The notes: generated by a model not told the origin, from the letters alone. DNA of 64,000 bases from CBDEUK01 sp965250225 (GCA_965250225.1 CBDFNQ010000038.1:264746-328745), one strand, 5' to 3'. Positions 1-9,389 are shown, counted from the first letter of the stretch. A program made the numbers and translations.

Positions 1-519
1 GCTGGTTTTACGAAAATATTCAGTTGCTGAATTGTCTGGGCCATTGAGAATGTCTTTGGCATCGTCAAAACTCATCTGCTTGATCGCCTCTGAAAAAATG
101 GCTGCTGTTTCCGGCACTGCCTGTTCGGCTGCACGGTTCATAGTTAGGACAAATTCATCGGCAATCTTATCCTGCTTAAGTTTACGCAGCGCACTCTCAA
201 CCGTTTGTAAATTTTCCGGCATCGGAATTTTCACTTTTGGGTTAGCAAAAAAGCCATCGCTGGTACCCAGTGTACTAATTGCTTTCTTTGTGGAAACAGA
301 CAAGGCCTCTTTCAGGCCATTGATCACATCTGTATTACTGAGACCCGAAATAACGCTGCCACTATTATCAGCCCCACTGTCCCCTGAGAATATGTCTTTA
401 AGAAAATCGTCCCAGGCTGCATTTGCAAAATGTAATGGCAACAAGACTAAACATACAATCAATGAAAGGTGCTTAACTGAATTTAAAAAAATATTTTTAT
501 TCATTTGTAAATTTTTCAT
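1..519 (-). CDS. DUF4197 family protein, C-terminus cut by window edge
   Basis: The reverse strand encodes 173 codons with no stop before the window edge. The product starts MKNLQMNKNIFLNSVKHL and has a hydrophobic signal segment ending near LHFANA at about residue 35. The mature part reads AWDDFLKDIFSG and then LSNTDVINGLKEALSVSTKKAI, which matches the opening of DUF4197 proteins, as does the later KIPMPENLQTVESALRK. The family is exported and of unknown function. ATG codons lie at 519 and 504; 519 is the longest choice. It lies downstream of ispG on the same strand with a gap of about 50 bases. The family call is fairly sure; no function can be given. Confidence 0.85.
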   Translation of the reverse strand, partial: MKNLQMNKNIFLNSVKHLSLIVCLVLLPLHFANAAWDDFLKDIFSGDSGADNSGSVISGLSNTDVINGLKEALSVSTKKAISTLGTSDGFFANPKVKIPMPENLQTVESALRKLKQDKIADEFVLTMNRAAEQAVPETAAIFSEAIKQMSFDDAKDILNGPDNSATEYFRKTS

Positions 520-570
520 TATAATATTTATCCCTATAATATTTATCTCTGGCCATTATTAAATTAACTG

Positions 571-1797
571 CTAACGAGTTGAATATCGATTATCAATGTA
601 TTCATCAACAATTTTTTGAAATTCGCCCGCAATGTTCTTACCTACCAATGTCACCGTCTTTTTCCCATCGATAAAGACAGGGGCAGATGGCTGTTCACCA
701 GCACCCGGTAAACTGATTCCAATATCCGCGTGCTTACTTTCACCTGGACCGTTCACAACACAACCCATTACCGCCAGACTCATATCTTCTACACCAATAT
801 ATTTCTCACGCCAGATAGGCATTTGACTCCGAACATAGGCCTGAATGCTGTCGGCCAATTCCTGAAAGACCGTACTGGTGGTACGTCCACAACCAGGGCA
901 TGCCGTCACCAATGGCGTAAAGGAACGTATGCCCATCGTTTGTAACATTTCCTGGGCTACAATCACTTCATTGCCGCGATCACCTCCCGGTTCTGGCGTT
1001 AATGAAACACGGATCGTGTCGCCAATGCCTTCTTGCAACAAAATACCCATCGCGGCAGACGAGGCAACAATTCCTTTCGAACCCATGCCCGCCTCGGTTA
1101 AGCCCAGATGCAAAGCGTAATCACAGCGAGAAGCAATATCACGATAAACCGCTATCAGTTTTTGTACCCCACTGACTTTGCAGGACAACACAATCTTGCT
1201 GCGGGGCAGACCAATTTCTTCAGCTTTTACAGCACTGCTTAAAGCAGAAACAATCAGTGCTTCACGCATCACATCGTCGGTCTCTTTGGGAACTTTTAGT
1301 TCGGCATTCTCATCCATCATTTGCATGAGTAATGCCTGATCAAGACTACCCCAGTTGACCCCGATCCGAACGGGTTTATCGTACTCAATAGCCTTTTCAA
1401 TCATTATGGCAAACTGGCTATCTTTCTTATCTCCAAGACCGACGTTTCCTGGGTTAATTCGGTACTTTCCTAATGTCTCAGCACAGTCTGGAAACTTCGT
1501 TAACAACTTATGACCGTTATAGTGGAAATCACCAACAATAGGGACATGGCAACCCGTTGCATCAAGCAACTCGCGTATCCTGGCAACCTGTTTTGCGGCC
1601 TTTTCTGTATTAACCGTGATCCGCACGAGTTCTGAACCCACAGCCGCTAACTGATGGATTTGTTTGGCGGTTCCGACTGCATCAGCCGTGTCGGTATTGG
1701 TCATTGATTGCACAACAACAGGATTTGCGCCACCTATTGTGACCGAGCCAACTTTCACACCAATACTGGTGCGCCTTTCTTGAATACCATTATTCAT
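571..1797 (-). CDS. ispG: 4-hydroxy-3-methylbut-2-enyl diphosphate synthase IspG (GcpE)
   Basis: IspG converts methylerythritol cyclodiphosphate to HMBPP, the penultimate step of the MEP isoprenoid pathway, using a [4Fe-4S] cluster. The 408-residue product is close to family length. The N-terminal TIM barrel starts after RRTSIGVKVGSVTIGG and includes PVVVQSMTNTDTAD and the VGDFHYNGHKLL segment. The C-terminal cluster-binding part shows CPGCGRT (Cys300, Cys303) and GCVVNGPGES (Cys346, Glu353), the expected three cysteines and one glutamate. It is transcribed leftward ahead of the DUF4197 gene and is divergent from fabA, with about 265 bases between. The ATG at 1797 gives a normal N-terminus. 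Nothing is missing. Confidence 0.97.
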   Translation of the reverse strand: MNNGIQERRTSIGVKVGSVTIGGANPVVVQSMTNTDTADAVGTAKQIHQLAAVGSELVRITVNTEKAAKQVARIRELLDATGCHVPIVGDFHYNGHKLLTKFPDCAETLGKYRINPGNVGLGDKKDSQFAIMIEKAIEYDKPVRIGVNWGSLDQALLMQMMDENAELKVPKETDDVMREALIVSALSSAVKAEEIGLPRSKIVLSCKVSGVQKLIAVYRDIASRCDYALHLGLTEAGMGSKGIVASSAAMGILLQEGIGDTIRVSLTPEPGGDRGNEVIVAQEMLQTMGIRSFTPLVTACPGCGRTTSTVFQELADSIQAYVRSQMPIWREKYIGVEDMSLAVMGCVVNGPGESKHADIGISLPGAGEQPSAPVFIDGKKTVTLVGKNIAGEFQKIVDEYIDNRYSTR

Positions 1798-2061
1798 TAG
1801 TACACTACATTAACCTAAAGACCAGGATGAGAAAGGCAGTCTACTTGGCAAGCCGAGGCTGTCAAGAAAATCACCGTCTAGTATGGATATAAACCTGAAT
1901 TCATTGGTAATAACCAGAATAAATAGTAGCTTTTTTTAGGAAAAAACCCGGTTCCATGCGATACTACGCGTCAGATAATCAATGAGTCGCATGACAGGTT
2001 TGAGCATCAAACTCACCGCCTGACGACTTAAAATAATTAAACACCAGATGAAATATTTTCC

Positions 2062-2604
2062 ATGAACCAGGCAGAAAAAAAGTTTTTATTCGATCGTAAA
2101 TCAAGCTATAGCCATTCCGAATTGTTAAGCTGCGGACTGGGTAAAATGTTTGGTGATGGTAATGCACAACTTCCGCAACCACCGATGCTGATGTTTGATC
2201 GCATTACTGAAATCAGTGAAGAAGGCGGTGAGTATGACAAAGGGGTATTGATCGCTGAACTGGATATTACTCCAGAACTCTGGTTTTTTGATTGCCATTT
2301 CACCAACGACCCTGTTATGCCTGGTTGCCTGGGACTCGATGCCATGTGGCAATTGGTTGGATTTTATTTAGGCTGGATGGGTGCCCCTGGTCGTGGCAGG
2401 GCATTGGGTGCAGGACAAGTCAAATTTACCGGACAAGTTACCCCGGATAAACAATTAGTAACCTATAAAATCAGCATGAAACGCGTAATGTTGCGCAGCT
2501 TGGTCATGGGGGTAGCCGATGCAGCTATGTTAGTGGATGGTAAAGAAATATACTTGGCAAAGGATTTGCGTGTCGGTTTATTTCAATCCACAGAAGATTT
2601 TTAA
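2062..2604 (+). CDS. fabA: 3-hydroxydecanoyl-ACP dehydratase/isomerase FabA
   Basis: FabA dehydrates 3-hydroxyacyl-ACP and isomerises trans-2-decenoyl-ACP to the cis-3 form, which starts anaerobic unsaturated fatty acid synthesis in the cytoplasm. The 180-residue protein has a single hot-dog fold. The active site is visible as FFDCHF with His79 and GCLGLDAMWQ with Asp93, equivalent to His70 and Asp84 of the E. coli enzyme. The MLMFDRI motif near residue 42 is also typical. Only 25 bases separate it from fabB, so the two are probably one operon, as in many Pseudomonas-like gammaproteobacteria. The start ATG at 2062 gives nine extra residues compared with E. coli. No recognisable FabR or FadR operator was found upstream. 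Confidence 0.97.
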   Translation: MNQAEKKFLFDRKSSYSHSELLSCGLGKMFGDGNAQLPQPPMLMFDRITEISEEGGEYDKGVLIAELDITPELWFFDCHFTNDPVMPGCLGLDAMWQLVGFYLGWMGAPGRGRALGAGQVKFTGQVTPDKQLVTYKISMKRVMLRSLVMGVADAAMLVDGKEIYLAKDLRVGLFQSTEDF

Positions 2605-2629
2605 TCCAAACAGATAATAATTATAAAAT

Positions 2630-3844
2630 ATGAAACGCGCTGTCATAACCGGTCTTGGCATTGTGTCAAGTATCGGCAACAACAAACAAGAAGTCCTCGA
2701 ATCTTTAAAATCAGGACGCTCTGGTGTCAAATTCTCCGAAGAATATGCAGAACTCGAATTTCGCTCGCATGTTCATGCGCCTGTCAATATCGATCTGGAC
2801 GCACATCTTGATCGAAAAATGAAACGTTTCATGGGCTCCGCAGCGGCTTATGCCTCAATAGCGATGAAAGAAGCGATTGATGATGCTGGTCTCGACGAAA
2901 GTTTGGTCTCAAATCCCAGGACTGGGCTGATTGTCGGCTCAGGTGGCTCATCAACTGAAAACATGCTGCTGGTTTCCGACACACAACGTGAGCGCGGTTC
3001 CAGAAAAGTGGGACCAACCATGGTTCCAAGAATCATGGCCAGCACCGTAAGCGCCGGCCTTGCCGTTGCGTTCAAAACCAAGGGCGTGAATTACTCAATT
3101 AGCTCTGCCTGTGCAACCAGTACACATTGCATAGGCAATGCTTATGAAATGATCCAGATGGGTAAACAAGATTTGATTTTTGCGGGTGGTGGTGAAGAGC
3201 TACATTGGACCAGTACTATCTTGTTCGACGCCATGGGCGCTCTGTCATCCAAATACAATGCAACCCCTGAAGTTGCATCCCGTGCTTTTGATGCAGATCG
3301 TGATGGATTTATTATCTCAGGCGGCGGCGGCATTGTCGTTGTTGAAGAGCTCGAACATGCGCTGGCTCGTGGAGCCAAAATCTATGGAGAGATTGTGGGT
3401 TATGGCGCAACCTCCGATGGCTATGACATGGTCAAACCGTCAGGTGAAGGTGCTCTACGCTGCATGCAAATGGCAATTCCCGAAAACACAACAATTGATT
3501 ACATCAATGCACATGCGACCAGTACTCCAGCGGGTGATGTGGCTGAACTTGGCGCAATCAAAACCATCTTTACTGACAATATCCCAAAAATCAGTTCTAC
3601 TAAATCGTTAACAGGCCATGGATTAGGCTGTGCTGGTGTCAATGAATCGATTTTTTCACTATTGATGATGGAAGAAGATTTTATTTCTGCCTCTGCAAAT
3701 ATAGAAACACTGGATGAAGCAGCACTGGACATGCCAATCGTCATAGAACGAATTGATAACGCAGGGCTCAAAACCGTCATGTCCAACAGCTTTGGTTTTG
3801 GTGGCACCAATGCAACACTTACCTTTCAGAAATACCAGACCTAA
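2630..3844 (+). CDS. fabB: Beta-ketoacyl-ACP synthase I FabB
   Basis: FabB is the condensing enzyme that elongates the cis-3-decenoyl-ACP made by FabA, as well as saturated chains. The 404-residue protein has the thiolase fold. The nucleophile lies in SSACATSTHC (Cys161), and the two catalytic histidines in NAHATSTPAGD (His295) and KSLTGHGLGCAG (His330). The C-terminal NSFGFGGTNA glycine-rich loop is intact. It directly follows fabA on the same strand, which argues for the FabB rather than the FabF subtype. The start ATG follows an A/T-rich spacer without a strong Shine-Dalgarno sequence. Length and motifs are normal. Confidence 0.96.
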   Translation: MKRAVITGLGIVSSIGNNKQEVLESLKSGRSGVKFSEEYAELEFRSHVHAPVNIDLDAHLDRKMKRFMGSAAAYASIAMKEAIDDAGLDESLVSNPRTGLIVGSGGSSTENMLLVSDTQRERGSRKVGPTMVPRIMASTVSAGLAVAFKTKGVNYSISSACATSTHCIGNAYEMIQMGKQDLIFAGGGEELHWTSTILFDAMGALSSKYNATPEVASRAFDADRDGFIISGGGGIVVVEELEHALARGAKIYGEIVGYGATSDGYDMVKPSGEGALRCMQMAIPENTTIDYINAHATSTPAGDVAELGAIKTIFTDNIPKISSTKSLTGHGLGCAGVNESIFSLLMMEEDFISASANIETLDEAALDMPIVIERIDNAGLKTVMSNSFGFGGTNATLTFQKYQT

Positions 3845-3874
3845 ATCTCGACCTTAACATCAATGATCATTTAG

Positions 3875-4291
3875 ATGGACATCGCTACTGCAAAAATGAT
3901 CAAAGTCCTGCTGAGCTGGACGGTACATTTATCACCAACATACAGCTTACCCGAAACCCCTCCAAATCTTATCTATGAACCACATGAATATTTTGTCGAA
4001 AATAGTTGCAATGGAGTTGAAAAAAAATGTGATGTTCTTGGTTGGTATGATAATAGCGGGACAATTCATATCGATGACCGATTAAAAGGCAATGAAGATC
4101 CATACACACGTAGTTTGATTGTTCATGAAATGGTTCACTATTTACAAGATATTAGTGGCAACTTTGATAAGGAAAGCTGTGATGACCATGTCTTTAAGGA
4201 ACGTGAAGCCTATAGCATTCAACGCTTGTACTTGCATCGCATAGCACAACGTAATGTTGCGATATATCAAAACTATCCTCCCTGTAACTAG
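3875..4291 (+). CDS. Small HExxH zincin-like protein
   Basis: This 138-residue protein carries HEMVHYLQD at about residue 88, an HExxH zinc-binding motif, followed downstream by EREAYSIQRLYLHR, where the glutamate could be a third ligand. The preceding GTIHIDDRL segment resembles the edge strand common in zincins. The N-terminus is only weakly hydrophobic (KMIKVLLSWTVHLSP), so export is uncertain. Four cysteines (CNGVEKKC, ESCDD and the C-terminal PPCN) hint at disulfides and a periplasmic location. It lies 30 bases after fabB, and the next gene encodes an exported protein. The motif and its surroundings resemble the C-terminal half of the 55847-56692 product. The exact family is not recognised with certainty; the metallopeptidase function is inferred. 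Confidence 0.6.
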   Translation: MDIATAKMIKVLLSWTVHLSPTYSLPETPPNLIYEPHEYFVENSCNGVEKKCDVLGWYDNSGTIHIDDRLKGNEDPYTRSLIVHEMVHYLQDISGNFDKESCDDHVFKEREAYSIQRLYLHRIAQRNVAIYQNYPPCN

Positions 4292-4303
4292 TAATAATTA
4301 TTC

Positions 4304-4873
4304 ATGAGGCATTACACATTTTTTATTTCAATTGCCTTTCTTATTGCTACATCACACAGTGTTTTTGCAAATATTTTTGCTAAAACTATCACACGGGAAT
4401 ATCCAGTGCCTGGTCATGACCTGCTGGTTCTTGAAATACCTGAGCTGTGGAATGTCACTTACTATGAACCTGCTGTACGTCAGGCTCCAATTATCATTTT
4501 TTATCCCAGAGAAAAACCACATGCCTTTCAATTGACCATCTCGCCACTTTGGGATGACGGTTTTCTTCGCGATGTTACTGATCCGGTTTTTATTAAAGAG
4601 TATCTCGAAGCCGTAGGGACTGAAATTTTAGCCTATTCCGATGAACAAAATCTTGTGCTGGTTCCGCTAACCGGAAAAGCAGGTAGCGGTTATTATTTTC
4701 AACTTTCTGATGGTTCAGCACCGCAAGAGGAGTACAAATTTTTGATGCAAGGGGCGCTTGCTATTGATGAAATTCTCCTTGTCTTTTCTTATTTCAGTAA
4801 TGAAGCAAATGATAAAACCTCTGAGACCATCCTTAACTATGGTACAAGGTGCAATACAGAACCACCAACGTGA
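4304..4873 (+). CDS. Secreted protein of unknown function
   Basis: The 189-residue product begins MRHYTFFISIAFLIATSHSV and then FANIF, a clear Sec signal peptide with likely cleavage near residue 23. The remainder is a soluble, beta-rich-looking domain with no motif I recognise. Segments such as GHDLLVLEIPELWNVTYY and FYPREKPHAFQLTISPLW resemble proteins that describe a tolerance or stress-like periplasmic domain, but this is not enough to name a family. It lies 12 bases after the HExxH protein gene and may share its transcript. No transmembrane segment follows the signal peptide. Real by signal peptide, length and placement; function unknown. Confidence 0.6.
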   Translation: MRHYTFFISIAFLIATSHSVFANIFAKTITREYPVPGHDLLVLEIPELWNVTYYEPAVRQAPIIIFYPREKPHAFQLTISPLWDDGFLRDVTDPVFIKEYLEAVGTEILAYSDEQNLVLVPLTGKAGSGYYFQLSDGSAPQEEYKFLMQGALAIDEILLVFSYFSNEANDKTSETILNYGTRCNTEPPT

Positions 4874-4955
4874 TGTAAACTTTGGGAAATCTCTAATTCA
4901 TCCCAAAAAAGATAGTATAAAAATCTAATAATCAAATCTGGTAACTATTCGTGCA

Positions 4956-6758
4956 ATGGACATTCTTTTTTCCTTAGCGTTGATTGGTATTTTAGGCATT
5001 GGCTGCCAATGGTTGGCATGGTGGGCTCGTCTACCTGCAATATTATTTTTACTCATCTGTGGGATCATCATGGGTCCCGTTACAGGACTGTTAAATCCCG
5101 ATGAATTATTTAAAGATCTATTATTTCCTATGGTGTCGTTATCGGTTGCGGTTATTTTGTTCGAGGGAAGTCTTACTCTTAAATTTGATGAGATAAAAGG
5201 ACTCGGCTCCGTCGTACGAAATATGATCAGCATTGGCACACTGATCACCTGGTTTGGTACCGCTATGGCAGCACATTTTCTGTTACATTTCTCTTATGAA
5301 ATATCATTTCTGTTCGGGGCAGTTGTCATTGTGACGGGGCCGACAGTGATTGTTCCCATACTGAGAACCGTAAGACCAAATGCCAAAGTGGCAAACATAC
5401 TACGTTGGGAAGGGATCGCCATCGATCCCATCGGCGCCTTAATGGCTGTTTTGGTATTCGATTTTATCATCTCCAAACAACAGGAATATGTTTTCGGGAA
5501 TATCATACTCGTCTTTGGCACAATTATTGTCGTTGGAACTGTGATTGGCACGATTGCCGCCCTGGCATTGGCATACGTATTACGAAATCATTTAGTCCCT
5601 GAGTATCTGCGCAATGTGTTATCACTAACATTGGTATTTGGCGTGTACGCCCTGTCTGATCTTTTCGTGCATGAATCAGGATTACTGGCCGTCACGGTTA
5701 TGGGCATCATCCTCGCGAATAAAAAAGATACGGAGATTGATGATATTCTTGATTTTAAAGAAACACTCAGCCTTCTGCTGATTTCAGGATTGTTCATTAT
5801 CCTTGCGGCACGAGTTGAATTTCAACAATTTTATCAATTGGGCTATCCCGCGATTGGTGTTCTATTGATTTTGATGTTTCTTATTCGACCATTAAAAGTC
5901 TGGATTTGTTCTATTGGTTCTGATTTAACCAGTGCTGAAAAAATCATGATTTCCTGGGTCGGGCCGCGTGGCATTGTCGCAGCTGCGGTAGCCGCATTAT
6001 TTGCTATTCGTCTTGAAGACGCTGGCTATCCCGAGGCCACGCTAATAGTTCCACTTACATTTTTGATCATCATTGGCACGGTGGTCATTCAAAGTCTGAC
6101 TGCTAAAACTATTGCGACTTGGTTAGGTGTCCGTGAGCCAGAACCTAACGGTGTCTTAATCATTGGTGCTGGTAATGTGGCGCGCGTTATCGGCAAAGCC
6201 ATACAGGAACTTGGTTTCAAGGTAGTAATGACTGATAGCAATTGGGAAAACACCAGTCTGGCACGCATGGAAGGAATGAGTACTTATTTTGGCAACCCTA
6301 TCTCTGAACACGCTGATCGGAACCTTGATCTGATCGGTATTGGTAAAATGCTGGCTTTATCCGGCAGGGGAAACCTGGATACCCTTGCTAGTTTACGTTT
6401 TAGAACAGAATTCGGATCGCAAAGTGTTTATGAACTGAAATCAAACCGGGAAGAAATCGTAAATGACAAACATACTGTTTCAACCCGACATAGGGGACTC
6501 CAGTTATTTTCCAATGAGGTGACATACAGCACTCTGGCTAATCGTATTGGCAATGGTGCAGAGATTAAAAAGACACAATTAAGCGAAGAGTTTGATTTTG
6601 ATGCCTTCAAGGAAAAATATACCGATATTTCGATCCCTCTTTTTGCCGTCGACAATAAGGAAAAACTACAGATTTTTTCAGCGGATAAGGAAATAAAACC
6701 TGAAGCAGGCTGGAACATCATTAGCCTGGTTTTATCAGACGAAAAAGCACTTGCCTGA
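4956..6758 (+). CDS. CPA1-type sodium/proton antiporter with C-terminal nucleotide-binding domain
   Basis: The 600-residue inner-membrane protein has about twelve hydrophobic segments over residues 1-390, starting MDILFSLALIGILGIG. The family signature is visible in FEGSLTLKFDEIKG, and VVIVTGPTVIVPILR together with EGIAIDPIGALMAVLVFD carries the expected acidic ion-binding residues. MISWVGPRGIVAAAVAALFA is the conserved C-terminal CPA1 motif. From about residue 395 a TrkA-N/RCK-like domain begins with NGVLIIGAGNVARVIGKAIQ, a Rossmann nucleotide-binding loop. The protein most likely exchanges sodium or potassium for protons to control pH and salt. It appears to be a single-gene unit. The ion preference cannot be told from sequence. 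Confidence 0.88.
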   Translation: MDILFSLALIGILGIGCQWLAWWARLPAILFLLICGIIMGPVTGLLNPDELFKDLLFPMVSLSVAVILFEGSLTLKFDEIKGLGSVVRNMISIGTLITWFGTAMAAHFLLHFSYEISFLFGAVVIVTGPTVIVPILRTVRPNAKVANILRWEGIAIDPIGALMAVLVFDFIISKQQEYVFGNIILVFGTIIVVGTVIGTIAALALAYVLRNHLVPEYLRNVLSLTLVFGVYALSDLFVHESGLLAVTVMGIILANKKDTEIDDILDFKETLSLLLISGLFIILAARVEFQQFYQLGYPAIGVLLILMFLIRPLKVWICSIGSDLTSAEKIMISWVGPRGIVAAAVAALFAIRLEDAGYPEATLIVPLTFLIIIGTVVIQSLTAKTIATWLGVREPEPNGVLIIGAGNVARVIGKAIQELGFKVVMTDSNWENTSLARMEGMSTYFGNPISEHADRNLDLIGIGKMLALSGRGNLDTLASLRFRTEFGSQSVYELKSNREEIVNDKHTVSTRHRGLQLFSNEVTYSTLANRIGNGAEIKKTQLSEEFDFDAFKEKYTDISIPLFAVDNKEKLQIFSADKEIKPEAGWNIISLVLSDEKALA

Positions 6759-6892
6759 AATATCGTTTTTTTGTGAAACAGTTCTCAGAAAACATCACTT
6801 TTTGATGTCTTCATTCACAGTGAATATTCCATTCATTGACTACACTTTAATTCGAAGTCATCATTTTTCTCTATTTATCTGTATATATGGCT

Positions 6893-6945
6893 CGGAACTG
6901 ACCTTACACCCTCCTCCCCCAACAAGGCAGTTCCGGGGTTTTATA
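6893..6945 (+). ncRNA. Hairpin with C-rich loop, possible small RNA 3' end (candidate 1)
   Basis: CGGAACTG (6893-6900) pairs with CAGTTCCG (6928-6935), and CCTT (6902-6905) with AAGG (6924-6927), giving a 12-bp stem with one bulged A. The 18-nt loop is CACCCTCCTCCCCC-like and is followed by GGGGTTTTAT, a weak U-tract. The loop could pair with Shine-Dalgarno sequences. Nothing here looks coding. Whether it is transcribed alone or is only the antiporter terminator is unknown. Confidence 0.35.
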
Positions 6946-7133
6946 TGAGCACCCTCTATTTCCTGCCAGATAATCTATATAGAAGTTCACAGCTATCACG
7001 TTATGTTAAGCAGTGTGAACAGTATCACGCAAACAAGTCAGAACTGTGCGGTTATTCACAGATAAACCCTATTTACTCTACTAGACTTGTTTCCGAAGAC
7101 ATCAATACTTCTCTTTATAAATGCTGTATGCAG

Positions 7134-7178
7134 ATCGGAATTGGCCTACCCCCCCTCAGGTTGATTCCGATTTTTTTT
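7134..7178 (+). terminator. Rho-independent terminator with C-rich loop (candidate 2)
   Basis: ATCGGAAT (7134-7141) pairs perfectly with ATTCCGAT (7164-7171), with an inner CCT/AGG pairing at 7145-7147 and 7158-7160 around the loop ACCCCCCCTC. Eight Ts (7171-7178) follow, so this is a convincing intrinsic terminator on the plus strand. It has the same plan as the hairpin at 6893-6935 (CGGAA..., C-run loop, ...TTCCG), although no gene precedes it closely. That suggests it ends a small RNA starting between about 6950 and 7100. Confidence 0.6.
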
Positions 7179-7224
7179 GTCTACATGTTTCATATACCGA
7201 GAAAAAATAGCTATTATTAACAAT

Positions 7225-7268
7225 GACAAAAAATATTGGGATTTGAGTGAATTACCATATTTTTTGTC
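7225..7268. repeat. 12-bp inverted repeat upstream of the kinase gene
   Basis: GACAAAAAATAT (7225-7236) is perfectly repeated inverted as ATATTTTTTGTC (7257-7268) around a 20-base spacer. It lies 66 bases before the kinase start. It could be an operator or a weak A/T hairpin; the sequence cannot decide. The remainder of 6759-7333 holds no gene I can support. Confidence 0.45.
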
Positions 7269-7333
7269 TATTATCTAATGAGGCGCTGTTATACTAAAAT
7301 TTCTTTCCATCTAGATTATTTTTTATACGTTAT

Positions 7334-9241
7334 ATGTCTGAAACAACTCACCACAATGCACTGAAACCTGGATACAAATTATTCTGGTATCAAATCGAGA
7401 GCGTCCTTGGACAAGGCGCATTTGGTATTACCTATCTGGCACGGGATATCAATCTGGATAGGCAGGTCGCAATCAAAGAATACATGCCTGGCCAATTTTC
7501 CATGCGCTCTAGTGAAAACAGTGTAGAGCCCATATCAAATGATTTACAAACAGATTTTACCTCCGGCTTGAAACGCTTTATTAGTGAGGCCAGAACCCTG
7601 ACCAAATTCAAACACCCCAATCTGGTTCAGGTTTTCAATATCTTTGAAAAAAATAATACCGCTTATATGGTCATGAACTATGAAGTTGGTAAGAGTCTGA
7701 AGCAACTTCTCAGGGCAAAAAAAACATTAACTGAACTGGAGCTCATGCGCATACTCATTCCTTTGCTCGATGGACTGGAAGTCATGCACGAGAAAGGCTT
7801 CATTCATCGCGATATCAAGCCAGGCAATATTTTTATTCGACGCAATGACAGCCCGGTGCTACTGGATTTCGGATCTGCAAGACAAACTCGTTATTACTTT
7901 AGCGATGATGAAGACTCTCAGGTAAAAACCCTGACTAATTTTGTTTCACCGGGATATACACCTATTGAACAGTATACCGGGAAAAGTGATCGACAAGGCC
8001 CCTGGACCGACATCTATTCTATGGGTGCAACCCTGTACAAATGTATTACCGGGAAGATGCCGACGGAAGCAGTTGAAAGAAGTGAGAGTATCGTCCATGT
8101 TAGTAAGGATGAATACAGTAAACTCACTGATGTGGTTGATGGAAAATATTCAAAAAGTTTTTTAACGGCTATTGATCATTCACTGGAATTTAAGGCGCCA
8201 CATCGTCCGCAAACAATCGAAGAATGGAAAAAGGAATTTGGAATTACTGAGGATGATATCGACACAATTCAAATGCCGGATTTGGATAGAATACGATGTG
8301 CAGAAGAAGAAAATGATCATGCCGAATTTAATGTTGACATAAATCTATCAGAGCCTGCAACCGAGCTAAGCGATGAGACAGCTACACTGACAGAAGAAAC
8401 CACTATCTTTCTGGATGACCGAACCCTGACATCTCCTGCACTCCTGCCTGGGAAAAAATCCAGATTCATACAATACGCTACAGCAGCTACATTAGTATTA
8501 GGGTCGTTTACTGTGTTTAACTGGCCGGATCAGAAAGAACCACTGACAGAACAGCAGAATATCCCGATCACGTCACTTCCTGAAGAAACAGAGAATATTG
8601 AAATCGATCTAACACCTTCACCCACAATCGTTACTGAAACACTCGTTACTGAAGTAGAGATCGAAGAAAATAGTTTACCCAACGAGGAGCATGAAAACCT
8701 CATCGTTACTGAAGAGACAACAGACAACGAAGTTGAAGACAATCAAGAATCAGAAATTGAATCTCAGATACAAGAACTGTTGGCTCTTGCAGCAAAAGAT
8801 GTCAAAGCACAAAGACTGACTGTGCCCAAAGGAAATAACGCCTATGAAAAATATAACGAGGCACTTGAATTAGACAGCAATAATGAAAGTGCCAAACAAG
8901 GCATATTATTATTAACTGACAAATACATGTTGTTTACATACAAGGCGATTGAAAATAATCAATTTAATAAAGGCCGATACTATCTTGCAAAAGCCGATGG
9001 AATTTCTCCTGGCCTGAAACAAATAGACAGAGCAAGAGAACATTTGCAAAGGAAAGAAAGGCAATATCTTGTTGCGAAAGCTGCGCCTGTTAAACCAAAA
9101 CCGACAGTGACTACGACCCAACAAACTACTAAACAAGATGGTGTAAAAGTGGTTGATCTATCTTCACAAGCTAAAAACGAACCAGCCCCTAAAAATCCAA
9201 TTGACAATACTATTAATACGATTAAAGACTGGTTTGATTAA
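7334..9241 (+). CDS. Membrane-anchored Ser/Thr protein kinase with periplasmic tail
   Basis: This is a 635-residue Hanks-type kinase. The kinase domain (about 13-305) has the glycine loop GQGAFG (26-31), the catalytic lysine in VAIKEY (Lys48), HRDIKPGN (Asp160, Asn165) and LDFGSAR (DFG 178-180). FVSPGYTPIEQYTG is the activation/substrate segment, so it should be active. A linker rich in acidic residues and threonine follows. One membrane helix (YATAATLVLGSFTVFNW, about 380-397) leads to an external tail of about 240 residues that is Glu/Thr-rich and includes a TPR-like part (YEKYNEALELDSNNESAKQG). That topology suits a sensor of cell-wall or envelope state. The substrate is unknown. An unrecognised gene follows 148 bases downstream. 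Confidence 0.9.
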   Translation: MSETTHHNALKPGYKLFWYQIESVLGQGAFGITYLARDINLDRQVAIKEYMPGQFSMRSSENSVEPISNDLQTDFTSGLKRFISEARTLTKFKHPNLVQVFNIFEKNNTAYMVMNYEVGKSLKQLLRAKKTLTELELMRILIPLLDGLEVMHEKGFIHRDIKPGNIFIRRNDSPVLLDFGSARQTRYYFSDDEDSQVKTLTNFVSPGYTPIEQYTGKSDRQGPWTDIYSMGATLYKCITGKMPTEAVERSESIVHVSKDEYSKLTDVVDGKYSKSFLTAIDHSLEFKAPHRPQTIEEWKKEFGITEDDIDTIQMPDLDRIRCAEEENDHAEFNVDINLSEPATELSDETATLTEETTIFLDDRTLTSPALLPGKKSRFIQYATAATLVLGSFTVFNWPDQKEPLTEQQNIPITSLPEETENIEIDLTPSPTIVTETLVTEVEIEENSLPNEEHENLIVTEETTDNEVEDNQESEIESQIQELLALAAKDVKAQRLTVPKGNNAYEKYNEALELDSNNESAKQGILLLTDKYMLFTYKAIENNQFNKGRYYLAKADGISPGLKQIDRAREHLQRKERQYLVAKAAPVKPKPTVTTTQQTTKQDGVKVVDLSSQAKNEPAPKNPIDNTINTIKDWFD

Positions 9242-9389
9242 TCTGTAAACACCACAAAACCTTAATCAGTAAACTCCGACAAATAAAATAAAAACTGTTT
9301 TTAAGGTGATAGAGTTTAGGTATAGTAACCATGAAATATTAAGGTTGCTTTAGAATTATAAACTTAAATTATAGTCATCCAAAAGCAAT

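Noticed and set aside
32..562. Long plus-strand open frame
   Set aside because: It is antisense to the DUF4197 gene, whose product has a proper signal peptide and family motifs; the plus-strand product is Ser/Leu-rich shadow.
1798..2061. FabR or FadR operator upstream of fabA
   Set aside because: No convincing palindrome matching known motifs could be seen.
6751..7220. Two small plus-strand frames (65 and 91 residues)
   Set aside because: They read through both hairpins, have no good ribosome-binding site and odd composition; the hairpins explain the stretch better.
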